Positions 33,083 to 41,196 of a DNA stretch of 41,475 nucleotides are shown here, in pieces. The stretch is from the IMG/VR virus record IMGVR_UViG_3300037838_000055, positions 1-41,475 of that record. One strand, 5' to 3'. Every line of letters begins with the position of its first letter. Position 1 is the stretch's first letter. The translations under genes were made by a program, and so were the position numbers. The notes below the pieces were generated by a model. The model was not told the DNA's origin, ran no database searches, and saw only the letters and a program-made list of their open reading frames with translations. Origin of the DNA: a virus.

Positions 33083-35788
33083 ATGGCATACAAATTTCAT
33101 CAACCTATTAGATACTATAAGGCAAACGATCCTTATTATTATGAAGTAGACAACCTTCCAGTTCGTCAGCTTGAAGAGAATATTCTCTTTATTAAAAATA
33201 AATTAGAAGGACCAAAAGGCGGTAGTGGAGGTGGCTACCTTACTGAGACTAGTGAGCTTAGTATTTATAATATTAAGGAGTTACGCCCAAAATCGTCTGG
33301 AGGGCGTACTATTAATGTAAATGCAGGTAGGTTTAATTCTAGAATTAATGATGCTTATAATATAGGCGATACTTTAGCTTCTCTAGTATATGATTCCGTT
33401 GGTCCCGGAGGAAGCGAACCTGTTTTAATTCCTGCTTTACGAAATATGTGGACGGAGGTACAACGAGATGCCGTATGGAACTCTTTTATTATTAGTGGAG
33501 AAAAGCCTTATAATGTTAATGGATTAGAAATTGCTTTTACTTTTTATTCTAGCCCTGGAGGTGAAGGGGGTAATTGGGGATGGAATACAACTAGTGAGAG
33601 AGGTGCTAATTATCCTAAGTATAACATGTCAAGCCAGAGTCATCGCTGGCCTGGAATGAGTAACTTTGGTCCCCTTGTTGCATCACAACTAGGACCAGTA
33701 ATTGAATATAATAACCAATACACTTATGAGAACTTACCTTCTATTCATCTAGCGTTTGTTAAGAAGTGGAGAGGTGTCTTTAGAACTTCTGTTGTAGATT
33801 TTCCTGAACAGACTATAGAGATCCCAGCTTTTGATGAGTGGGACTACTACTATAGAAGTACGGGAGAAGTAGATGTTGTTATTCCTAATGCAACTCAACG
33901 CATTGATTTATTGGTAGCTTATAGTGTTCCCATTGACGCTAGTTCAACTACTAGACCCAGTTACGAGGAAACATTCTGTCAAATAGGCGGCACCCCAAAA
34001 CCTAAGCTTGAAACTAAGCCTATGCTTGGTCTTGTAAGAGGTGCAGGAGTGGGTATTCAAAAAAATAATACTAATGTAGTCCCAAGTATCTCTACAAAAG
34101 AGGGGTGTCCTCCAGATAAAGGTACACCAGGATCAGCTAGAATTGCTGGTAATATAAATGATACACAAGCTACGGCAAACCTGGGGATTACAGACTCTGC
34201 TGGAAATGTTATTCACGGTAGTTTCCCCTCTCCTGACGATCTTCTAAATATAGCACCCCTATTAGCTATAGATGTTGATGATGATGATTTACAACTAGTG
34301 GGACAAGCTGCTCTTCCTATTGCTTATATTGTAGTTAAACAAGGTCAAGCTAATATTACACAAGCTGATATTATTGATATCAGACCCTTCCTTCGTACTA
34401 CGGAATTTACCTATAATGAACGGGCTGGCGTAGCAGGAGCTAATCCCCCTCTATCCCTTGCTAATCCTGCGGTGGGATTATTCCAATTACAAGATGTAAC
34501 TAAGAAAATTTATACTAGTTTGTATGGATCTATAATCCCCACTTCTGAAATAAAAGATGGTAAGATTCTTTATACTGATTATGTGATGGGGGGTTTGGCT
34601 TATGGTCCTGAAGGAACTCTTTTGAGTATGAACGCTAACTCGTCTCACACTCAAGATCCTTGGGGAACAACTACACAAAATGCAGGTTTAACTTATGGAG
34701 ATACTACTTATACCTTCTCTCAGTATACTTCTAATAAAGCCTTTCTAGAAGAAGCTACTATTACAAATAAAGAAGCTCTACTCCAGTACTTCTATAATAA
34801 TCGTCAAGCTGATCTAAAAGTATGGCTATCTGATCCTAATTCTTCCTTTAATGTGGCTAATGGAACCTACTTAGGTCTCCCAGGAGGTACGGAGGGAAGA
34901 AATATTCCTCTTTACCCAGAGTGGGATCAACCTTATAACTCTTTAAACCAAGCCTCAGTTATGACTGGCGCACAGAAATCTGCTAAGGCTACTTGGTGGA
35001 TGTTTATTGAAGGTTGGAGCGCAGCACGGCAGATTTCCTATCTTCCTGGGGGAGTGGCCTCTATCAGAGGAACGAAGGACCAATCCGCTAACTGGTTAGA
35101 TGTAGATTTTAATCCAAGTTGGGGAAGCACAAAATTCCAAGCAATGATTGTTACCAATACTAAGCGTATTGAAATTATACTCCCAGACTGGGCGCAAGAT
35201 TATGATGTTCTAGTAGAATATGTGAATTGTGGACCTCTCACTTCTACCTCTGATCCCACAGCGGGTGGCTCGTCAGCAGGTACTAATAAAGGCTTAGGTT
35301 CTGGATTATATGTAAACAAAGGTCCTGTTGTTAGTACCCCACAGAAATCCGCAGTATTTTATATCAACTCTGCTTCTCAGCCCATTCCAGAGAGTAATGG
35401 AGGCATATGTGATGGTCGAGTAACAGATGAAGAAGCCAGTAACGGAAATAACTGTGATGGAACTAGAAAATCTCCTCCTGGTCCTAACGCTGCTTATGAT
35501 TGGTTGAGCTATCAAGTTTGCTTACCACAGTTTACATCTACAGCATGGGGAATGAATCAACAAGGGGATACTTTTAATAACACCACAAGATTTGCCCCTA
35601 AGTTTGGGATGTGTTTTTATCCTACTGTTAAGTTTTCAGTAGTTGCTTATAAGGAGCTTGTTCTTAATAGAAATAGTAATTTGGGAGCCGCAAACAATTA
35701 TACTTTGATTGAGACAGCAGGTAACTCTGGAGATATCTTATCACCAACTGCTCCTCTTTATACAGGGACAGTTGTTGATCTATCGTAA
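33083..35788 (+). CDS. Large structural protein sharing a docking-like N-terminus
   Basis: A 901-residue protein with no recognised family. Residues 13-35 (YYKANDPYYYEVDNLPVRQL) resemble the start of the preceding gene in the Tyr/Asp-x-x-x-x-Glu-x-Asp-Asn-Leu-Pro-x-x-x-Leu-Glu order. The middle has beta-rich segments (RIDLLVAYSVPI; LPIAYIVVKQGQANITQADI then IDIRPF), the latter like a segment common in phage baseplate or fibre proteins. It lies one base after the previous stop. A baseplate-attached fibre or decoration role is inferred. Confidence 0.68.
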   Translation: MAYKFHQPIRYYKANDPYYYEVDNLPVRQLEENILFIKNKLEGPKGGSGGGYLTETSELSIYNIKELRPKSSGGRTINVNAGRFNSRINDAYNIGDTLASLVYDSVGPGGSEPVLIPALRNMWTEVQRDAVWNSFIISGEKPYNVNGLEIAFTFYSSPGGEGGNWGWNTTSERGANYPKYNMSSQSHRWPGMSNFGPLVASQLGPVIEYNNQYTYENLPSIHLAFVKKWRGVFRTSVVDFPEQTIEIPAFDEWDYYYRSTGEVDVVIPNATQRIDLLVAYSVPIDASSTTRPSYEETFCQIGGTPKPKLETKPMLGLVRGAGVGIQKNNTNVVPSISTKEGCPPDKGTPGSARIAGNINDTQATANLGITDSAGNVIHGSFPSPDDLLNIAPLLAIDVDDDDLQLVGQAALPIAYIVVKQGQANITQADIIDIRPFLRTTEFTYNERAGVAGANPPLSLANPAVGLFQLQDVTKKIYTSLYGSIIPTSEIKDGKILYTDYVMGGLAYGPEGTLLSMNANSSHTQDPWGTTTQNAGLTYGDTTYTFSQYTSNKAFLEEATITNKEALLQYFYNNRQADLKVWLSDPNSSFNVANGTYLGLPGGTEGRNIPLYPEWDQPYNSLNQASVMTGAQKSAKATWWMFIEGWSAARQISYLPGGVASIRGTKDQSANWLDVDFNPSWGSTKFQAMIVTNTKRIEIILPDWAQDYDVLVEYVNCGPLTSTSDPTAGGSSAGTNKGLGSGLYVNKGPVVSTPQKSAVFYINSASQPIPESNGGICDGRVTDEEASNGNNCDGTRKSPPGPNAAYDWLSYQVCLPQFTSTAWGMNQQGDTFNNTTRFAPKFGMCFYPTVKFSVVAYKELVLNRNSNLGAANNYTLIETAGNSGDILSPTAPLYTGTVVDLS

Positions 35789-35809
35789 TAATAAATAAGA
35801 GGTAATATA

Positions 35810-38644
35810 ATGGTTTTTAAGCATGAATGTTGTTATGAAAACCTTATTTATAATCCAGGACCTACTGGAAACCGTGGGGATCCTGAAGTTGCTTCGGATT
35901 GCGCTGTAGTACCCCAGCAACCCGGCCCTACTGGGCCTACTGGGCCTGGAGGGTATCATGGAGGGGGTATTATTGGACCTACTGGTGTAGATGATCCCGA
36001 AGGACCAAGACCTGGACCTTTTGGAGTCCCCCCAGGACCAAGGGGGCCAACGCCAAATCCAACAGGGCCTACTGGGCCTACTGGGCCTACTGGGCCAACA
36101 ACCCCACCCCCAGGAGGTCCAGGTGCGCCTACTGGAGTAGGTCCAACTTCTCCTGCGGGAAGTACTTGTCGCTGTGTAAGTACTGGAGGCCCCTTTTCTA
36201 ATCCTAGTCAACCCCCTATTATTAGGGATGACGGGTGTACAGTTTCTACTTACTTTTTTACTTACGAGTGTAGATCTTCAATGGGACCAACGCCTACTGA
36301 TCCTTTAGATACTTTTGTTAATGGGGAGAAGGCTAAGGGGAATGATGTTCAGGTTAGACCAGGATCAACGACCAGTCCTTGTAAAGGTAGTGTTGGTTGT
36401 AGTGGGGAATGTCCTGATACATATGTAATTGTTACCGTTTGTCCTGCGGGACCTGTTACTAGCGTTGAGAGAACTAATATAGATGTTGCTCTGGCTCTTG
36501 AGGTCAAAGATGGTCCTACCACTACTGGAGGATCTGACTCGATTTATGAACTTCCGGGAAATACTCCTGTTGGTTGGTCAACTATATCCTCAAATTCAGG
36601 GGACACAGATACAAAGGGTCCTTCTAATATTCCTTCTTATCCTGTTAGCAAAAAGACTGGATCCGTTATTTTAAATAAATCTTTAAATGTTCCTATTGGT
36701 CCTACTATAGCAGATGCTTTTGATACAGCCGAAAACGAATCAAGAAATACTGCTCCTCTTAATGACCTCCTTCCTTTTGATCCTTCGATGGAAATTTTTG
36801 ATAGAGATTATAATTATTTAATCCCTGATGACCCTGATACTCTTAGTCGTGCTACCAATATAATTAATAGAAATAATACTGATAATAATATTATGGGTAC
36901 TTTTGTTCCTAACTTTGTTAATGATGTATTACTTGCGGGATTAGGGGCAGAGGTTCCTTTTGATGGAACAACTATAGGAGCTTATTTATTTTCTAATCTC
37001 ACTGCAAAAATGCTTAGTGAAGCTACCAAAGAAAGCTTAGCAAAATTAGAGACTGCTAATATATCCTCTCTAGCCCTTAGTACTTATTTAAAAACTGCAA
37101 TTACTCTAGCTGTTTCTCAAGGAAATGTGAATGATTACTCTCAAAGCTTATTTACAGAAATGTTCCAAGGGGCTAAGAATTCTTTCCCACAGGGGTTTCC
37201 AAAGATAGAACTTTCGGGAAGTAGGCGCAACGCTTTTGGATTAGTGAGAGACAAGAAGCAAAGTTTAGACAATAAAGCTTATAAAGCAAAAGGAACCCAG
37301 CAACGCATGGTTCAGATGTACAGGATCGTAGCTCCTGATATTGATCTAAGTCTTCCCGTAAGAACCTTTTTTGGTAAGGTTACTAGTGCAGCAATTGGGT
37401 CGAATAATAAACTTAAGGTTACAAGGGCAAACGGAAAAGTTGAACATGTATCTGAGACAAATGATTTCATTAAAGTAAGAACTGTAAAGGGAAAGCAGGA
37501 AACCATTGAATTAAAATCTAATAGAAATATTGCATATAATTTTGATACTCCAGACCTGTCTGTAATTTATGCACACTTCGCTAAACAAAACAGCACTCAA
37601 TATGGGTTTAATCTATCTGTAAGCTCTAAGTATGAGGATGAGGTAGAGCAGGGAAATATAGATAGGGAGGGGTCCCTTATTAATAAAGGGTATCTGTTTA
37701 CCATAAATGCAGATAGCCTTGAAGATGTGCCTAATACTGACCCTTATACCAAACAAACTAAAGTTGAGTATACAAGGGCATGGAAGGATGGGGATTCTGC
37801 TTTAAATTTCAACAATATAGTTGGGGCACACTCTGGGCCTAGAAATACAGTATACATTCCCGTGGATGATCCTTGGTGGGGGCATTTCCTTAACCAAGAT
37901 GAGTTGGGAAGATATGTAGTAAATGCTACCTTTACGGACTTAGATCTAGATGGTTTTGATGGAAAGGTTTACCCCCGTAGGATACCTAATGATTTATTAA
38001 TTGTTCCAAGCAATGTAACTGCCTATAATGTATTACAGGGGGGTTCAGTGTTGGAACAGTATGAGGTTGATAAACCAGTTATACGATCTGCCTCTATTAT
38101 AATGAATCCTTTACCTTCTATTTTTAATAAAGACTATGTACAAACTACGAAAGCCGCTAATGGACTTAACCAGGACGGAAGACCTGATATTTTTGCCTTT
38201 ACCTTCCAGCAGCATAAGAATAATAAGGATGATTTCACCCCAGCACTAGACGCTTTAGTAGGTCCAACAACTATTTATAAATCAAAGCCCTCTCCTTTAG
38301 GTGAAGTATTAAATAAGATTGAAGATATTAAAACTTCCTATGATCTTACTAGGGGAAGGTTAGGAAAGGGGCTCCCTCAAGGGGACTTACTGACTAGATT
38401 TACTATGCCACAGCTTATTAACTACATAGCGAGAACTCCTGCTAATGTTAGAGCAAGGGTGTTAGATGGAAAGTATAATAATATTAAGATTTTCTCTGTT
38501 AAGAAGACAGATAGGGAAAAAACTTTTTTTACTGCTGCTAGACTGAAGCAAGGAGGAACTCCACAAATACCTAAAAAGATTCCACAGGTAACAGGAAATT
38601 ACTATCCCCCCTCTGACAAAGGTAAAATTGGAGGGTTTTTGTAA
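35810..38644 (+). CDS. Structural protein with collagen-like N-terminal region
   Basis: A 944-residue protein. Residues 16-125 contain Gly-Pro-Thr repeats (GPTGPTGPTGPTTPPPGG) and Gly-Pro-Arg/Pro stretches broken by non-repeat pieces, then a Cys-rich part (CRCVSTGG, CTVSTYFFTYEC, CKGSVGCSGEC) that could make disulfides or bind metal. From about 200 on the protein is globular with mixed helices and strands and no known family. AGAGG at 35798-35802 is a good ribosome site. It is the second collagen-type protein of the window and uses Pro-Thr instead of Gln-rich triplets. It ends with a TAATG overlap with the PAAR-like gene. Confidence 0.72.
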   Translation: MVFKHECCYENLIYNPGPTGNRGDPEVASDCAVVPQQPGPTGPTGPGGYHGGGIIGPTGVDDPEGPRPGPFGVPPGPRGPTPNPTGPTGPTGPTGPTTPPPGGPGAPTGVGPTSPAGSTCRCVSTGGPFSNPSQPPIIRDDGCTVSTYFFTYECRSSMGPTPTDPLDTFVNGEKAKGNDVQVRPGSTTSPCKGSVGCSGECPDTYVIVTVCPAGPVTSVERTNIDVALALEVKDGPTTTGGSDSIYELPGNTPVGWSTISSNSGDTDTKGPSNIPSYPVSKKTGSVILNKSLNVPIGPTIADAFDTAENESRNTAPLNDLLPFDPSMEIFDRDYNYLIPDDPDTLSRATNIINRNNTDNNIMGTFVPNFVNDVLLAGLGAEVPFDGTTIGAYLFSNLTAKMLSEATKESLAKLETANISSLALSTYLKTAITLAVSQGNVNDYSQSLFTEMFQGAKNSFPQGFPKIELSGSRRNAFGLVRDKKQSLDNKAYKAKGTQQRMVQMYRIVAPDIDLSLPVRTFFGKVTSAAIGSNNKLKVTRANGKVEHVSETNDFIKVRTVKGKQETIELKSNRNIAYNFDTPDLSVIYAHFAKQNSTQYGFNLSVSSKYEDEVEQGNIDREGSLINKGYLFTINADSLEDVPNTDPYTKQTKVEYTRAWKDGDSALNFNNIVGAHSGPRNTVYIPVDDPWWGHFLNQDELGRYVVNATFTDLDLDGFDGKVYPRRIPNDLLIVPSNVTAYNVLQGGSVLEQYEVDKPVIRSASIIMNPLPSIFNKDYVQTTKAANGLNQDGRPDIFAFTFQQHKNNKDDFTPALDALVGPTTIYKSKPSPLGEVLNKIEDIKTSYDLTRGRLGKGLPQGDLLTRFTMPQLINYIARTPANVRARVLDGKYNNIKIFSVKKTDREKTFFTAARLKQGGTPQIPKKIPQVTGNYYPPSDKGKIGGFL

Positions 38645-38994
38645 TGGCAGCACTAGCTAGATCGGATGGAATAGATACTGTTGATTCTATTGATGGGATT
38701 AGTACAGCCCTCAAGCCCTGTTGCGCGGATAAAAGCCAGCAGTTCACGGATGAGGGATCTTTAAATGTTTTTGTTAATGGAGCAGGGGTGGTGCGCGAGG
38801 GAGATGCGATGATCATACACCCCTTTCCTTTTCCCCCCTGCTGTGGCGAACATGCTCCGACATTAAACACTTTTTCCCCAAGTGTGCTTGCTAATGGGCT
38901 TTCAATGGGGAGAAAAGGTGATGACTATGGAAACCCTGTTCCAGAACATATCATTTCTAGCGGTTCTTCTAATGTTTTTGCTAATGGAGCTTAA
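38644..38994 (+). CDS. PAAR-like spike tip protein
   Basis: A 116-residue protein with the PAAR-type pattern: two 'S-x-N-V-F-x-N-G-A' units (SLNVFVNGAGVVREGDAM and SSNVFANGA), plus LANGLSMGRKGD, and histidine and cysteine residues (HPFPFPPCCGEH) that could bind the metal ion at the tip. PAAR proteins cap the central spike (T4 gp5.4). It is 20 kb from the gp5-like spike gene and next to the head genes, so it is not in the expected place, although T4 gp5.4 does sit close to gp5. An alternative is a fibre tip for the preceding protein. Confidence 0.8.
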   Translation: MAALARSDGIDTVDSIDGISTALKPCCADKSQQFTDEGSLNVFVNGAGVVREGDAMIIHPFPFPPCCGEHAPTLNTFSPSVLANGLSMGRKGDDYGNPVPEHIISSGSSNVFANGA

Positions 38995-39032
38995 CAAAAT
39001 AAAATAAAAAATAATATACTTAAAGTAGAGTA

Positions 39033-39040
39033 TATAAATA
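39033..39040 (+). promoter_or_regulatory. T4-late-type promoter element TATAAATA
   Basis: The exact T4 late -10 sequence occurs in the 100-base AT-rich gap (38995-39094) before the head genes. Transcription would start near 39046, leaving a leader of about 50 bases. The same 8-mer is also seen within coding sequence of this AT-rich DNA, so the match alone is weak; its place in the largest fully non-coding gap of the window is the main support. Confidence 0.5.
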
Positions 39041-39047
39041 TAAGGTA

Positions 39048-39067
39048 AGGACACCTCTGTTTGTCCT
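39048..39067 (+). promoter_or_regulatory. Small hairpin in leader of head operon
   Basis: AGGACA (39048-39053) pairs with TGTCCT (39062-39067) across an 8-nt loop. It lies right after the predicted start of the late transcript. There is no T run after it, so it is not a terminator; it might stabilise the 5' end. Six base pairs can arise by chance. Confidence 0.3.
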
Positions 39068-39094
39068 GAGCTAACAACAATAAGGAATACTATT

Positions 39095-39658
39095 ATGTCA
39101 GAACATTTAAAAGTTGAAGAGAGCTTTGTAAAGACTCTACTCGAAAACGCTGCGTGGGACGCAGCAAAGATCGAGCTTGTAGAGAAGAAAGCCGTAAAGG
39201 AAAAGAAGGTTAAGGAGCAGGATGACGAAGAAGAAGAGGTTCCCGCAGAGGAAGCTAAGAAGGTCAAGGAAGCTTCTAAGAAGGTTAAGGAGCAGGATGA
39301 TGAGGAATATGATGATGAGATGAAGGAAAGCGTTGAGGTGCATACTTGTCCTCTATGCGAGTCCACTCTTGAGGAGGAGCTTAGTGATGAGCAAATCCGA
39401 GAGCATGTCGCTCAGATCCAAGCTGCTATGCAATCTATTGATGAGTTTAATGGCGATGATGAGGATGATGCCGTTGACTCACATGATGACCCAGAAGCTG
39501 ATGCTGCTGCTTCGGAAGAAGATCCTGACGCTGAGGCAGATGCTAAAGCCGATATGGATATCAACGCATCCAAGAAGAGCAAAAAGAAGAAGAAGTCTAA
39601 AAAAGAGTCCGTTATGAAGAAGGTTAAGGAGCTTAAGAAGGCTTCCAAAGGTAAATGA
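39095..39658 (+). CDS. Acidic/basic low-complexity prohead core protein (gp67-like position)
   Basis: A 187-residue protein of highly charged, low-complexity sequence: alternating Lys-rich and Asp/Glu-rich blocks, with a very acidic centre (residues 130-165) and a Lys-rich end. The unit KKVKEQDDEE appears twice 25 residues apart, matched by a 20-nt exact DNA repeat (39206-39225 and 39281-39300). A single CPLC pair near residue 88 is unexplained. AAGGA at 39082-39086 is its ribosome site. It precedes the protease and scaffold genes, where T4 carries the small prohead core genes 67 and 68, so a core role is inferred from position and charge. Confidence 0.65.
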   Translation: MSEHLKVEESFVKTLLENAAWDAAKIELVEKKAVKEKKVKEQDDEEEEVPAEEAKKVKEASKKVKEQDDEEYDDEMKESVEVHTCPLCESTLEEELSDEQIREHVAQIQAAMQSIDEFNGDDEDDAVDSHDDPEADAAASEEDPDAEADAKADMDINASKKSKKKKKSKKESVMKKVKELKKASKGK

Positions 39659-39666
39659 GGTAAGAA

Positions 39667-40131
39667 ATGAGTGTCTCAGTTGGAGATTTTGCAGAAAATT
39701 TGTTAGCTCAGGGGACAATAGAGGCACCTAAAGAGGGTGCCCCGTCCTTAGAAGCCAATCCGTCTATATATTCTGCCGATGTGACTGCACAAGCTCCAGA
39801 TATTTCTGATGTAGAGGTCCCTGCTAACTTTGTTCAAAGTATTGTAGAGGAAAAAACTCCTGAGATGCCCATAAGAGAAGAGAAGTCTTCACCCCCTTCT
39901 CCCCCTCAAGAGATTTCAGAGGTTGCAGAACTTAAGACTCTCATTCAAGAAATTAAAGATTTATTGCTTGAAGTAAAAGGAACTCTTACCGAAGTAACCG
40001 CTGCTGGAAGCTTAGGAGTTAATTTGGCAGGACCTGATGCTACCAAGACGAAAGAGCAAGAGAATGCTGAAAAAATGGATGTTTTTTTAAATAAAATTCG
40101 TAAGAAGAAGAAGAAGGCTATTACACGATGA
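39667..40131 (+). CDS. Probable prohead core protein
   Basis: A 154-residue protein with a loose Pro/Glu-rich first half, a coiled-coil segment at about 83-112 (ISEVAELKTLIQEIKDLLLE then VKGTLTEV) and a Lys-rich end (NKIRKKKKKAITR). No family was recognised. GAGG just before the ATG is its ribosome site, and its stop overlaps the next ATG (ATGA at 40128). Its place between the first core protein and the protease suggests an internal prohead protein that may be cut by the protease. Confidence 0.62.
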   Translation: MSVSVGDFAENLLAQGTIEAPKEGAPSLEANPSIYSADVTAQAPDISDVEVPANFVQSIVEEKTPEMPIREEKSSPPSPPQEISEVAELKTLIQEIKDLLLEVKGTLTEVTAAGSLGVNLAGPDATKTKEQENAEKMDVFLNKIRKKKKKAITR

Positions 40132-40532
40132 CTTTGTTTGATATCTTAACAGAGCGGGGTAAGCCCAAAACTGACGCAGCTAAAGACAAAAAAGGGGCCG
40201 TAAAATCTAGAAAAGCTAGGGTAAGAGTTTACGCTACTATAGCTAAAGCACTAGAGCAGGGATATGCGGGACAGATTTTTAGTACTAAGGGGGCTGATAG
40301 GCTCTATGTTATTTCCAAATCAGGATGGGGAGAAAAAAGTAAGGGTAAGATTGCTAAGGGGTTTACTCCTGGTAGCGCAACCCCCTCCGCAGATTTTAAG
40401 AGTGTTAAAGCTCACTCTATGAGAACCGCTCTTAAGCACGGTACTACCTCTTCTAAGAGAATTAAAGATAAGTATGGCCCAGGTGCGAAAAATAAGATTA
40501 AGAATTCTAAGAAAGCCGTAGGGGGCAAATAA
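40128..40532 (+). CDS. Basic prohead core protein (gp68-like position)
   Basis: A 134-residue, strongly basic protein (many Lys; end KDKYGPGAKNKIKNSKKAVG). A short helix (VRVYATIAKALEQGYAGQIF) is followed by a beta-type segment (GADRLYVISKSGWG). It stands directly before the protease gene and overlaps it by one base, the place of T4 gene 68. The basic charge could balance the acidic core protein. No clear sequence match was visible, so the gp68 link is positional. Confidence 0.62.
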   Translation: MTLFDILTERGKPKTDAAKDKKGAVKSRKARVRVYATIAKALEQGYAGQIFSTKGADRLYVISKSGWGEKSKGKIAKGFTPGSATPSADFKSVKAHSMRTALKHGTTSSKRIKDKYGPGAKNKIKNSKKAVGGK

Positions 40533-41137
40533 TGTTTATAACTGATACCTTTATTATTGAAGACATGCAAGTGTTAGAGGAGTCCAAAGCTAATGGAACC
40601 ATGAAGATTGCAGGGGTATTCCAGAGGGCAGGAACCCCTAATCAAAATAAGAGAATTTATGAAAAGAAACTCTTAGTTAGAGAAATGACCCGATTAGACG
40701 AAGCTATTCAAGAGCGACGATTAATGGGAGAATTAGATCACCCTACACATGATGCAGTAAAGCTAGGAAATGTTTCTCATTTAGTAACTAAATTACATAT
40801 GAAGGGGGATGATATGCTTGGTGAAGCAGAGATCCTTAATACTCCTTGTGGGCAGGTAGCCCAAGCTTTAATTAAAGGTGGGGTAAAGTTAGGAATTTCT
40901 TCAAGGGGAATGGGTTCCCTTACGGAGAAAGGGGATTATTCAGTAGTTAATGATGATTTTAAACTAGTAACCTTTGATTTAGTAGCTGATCCATCAACTA
41001 AAGGAGCGTTTCCTGGCTTGGTAAATGAGAGTAAAGACTCTAAGTTTATCGAAGATACGGTTAAAGCTACATATGATAAGGCTTTATCAGAGAAGATTTT
41101 TATTCAAAAGCTATTTAATCAACTACGCAAAAAATAA
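40532..41137 (+). CDS. 21: Prohead maturation protease, gp21-like
   Basis: A 201-residue serine protease of the T4 gp21 type. Visible features are NKRIYEKKLL, the GELDHP segment (His70), the GISSRGMGS segment with the probable nucleophile Ser123 or Ser124, and VTFDLVADPS, which holds the likely third residue (Asp149 or Asp153). In T4 this enzyme cuts the scaffold, the core proteins and the capsid protein during head maturation, then itself. It comes before the scaffold gene as in T4. Confidence 0.92.
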   Translation: MFITDTFIIEDMQVLEESKANGTMKIAGVFQRAGTPNQNKRIYEKKLLVREMTRLDEAIQERRLMGELDHPTHDAVKLGNVSHLVTKLHMKGDDMLGEAEILNTPCGQVAQALIKGGVKLGISSRGMGSLTEKGDYSVVNDDFKLVTFDLVADPSTKGAFPGLVNESKDSKFIEDTVKATYDKALSEKIFIQKLFNQLRKK

Positions 41138-41196
41138 AAATTTTTAATTAATTATACATTACATCTGTAAATATTGTGATGGCTGGAGGTTACGCT
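41138..41196. other. AT-rich gap before scaffold gene
   Basis: A 59-base, very AT-rich gap with no gene. It contains TGTAAATATT and TTATACAT, both only loosely like a late promoter, and a strong GGAGG ribosome site at 41185-41189. A promoter here is possible but not shown by the sequence. Confidence 0.35.

Noticed and set aside
35790-35797. AATAAATA before the second collagen-type gene as a late promoter
   Set aside because: One mismatch, and a start at the usual distance would cut off the ribosome site of the gene.
40083-40089. T-TTT-TTA heptamer in the coiled-coil core protein gene
   Set aside because: Slipping to the -1 frame gives one lysine codon and then a stop, so no extended product results.
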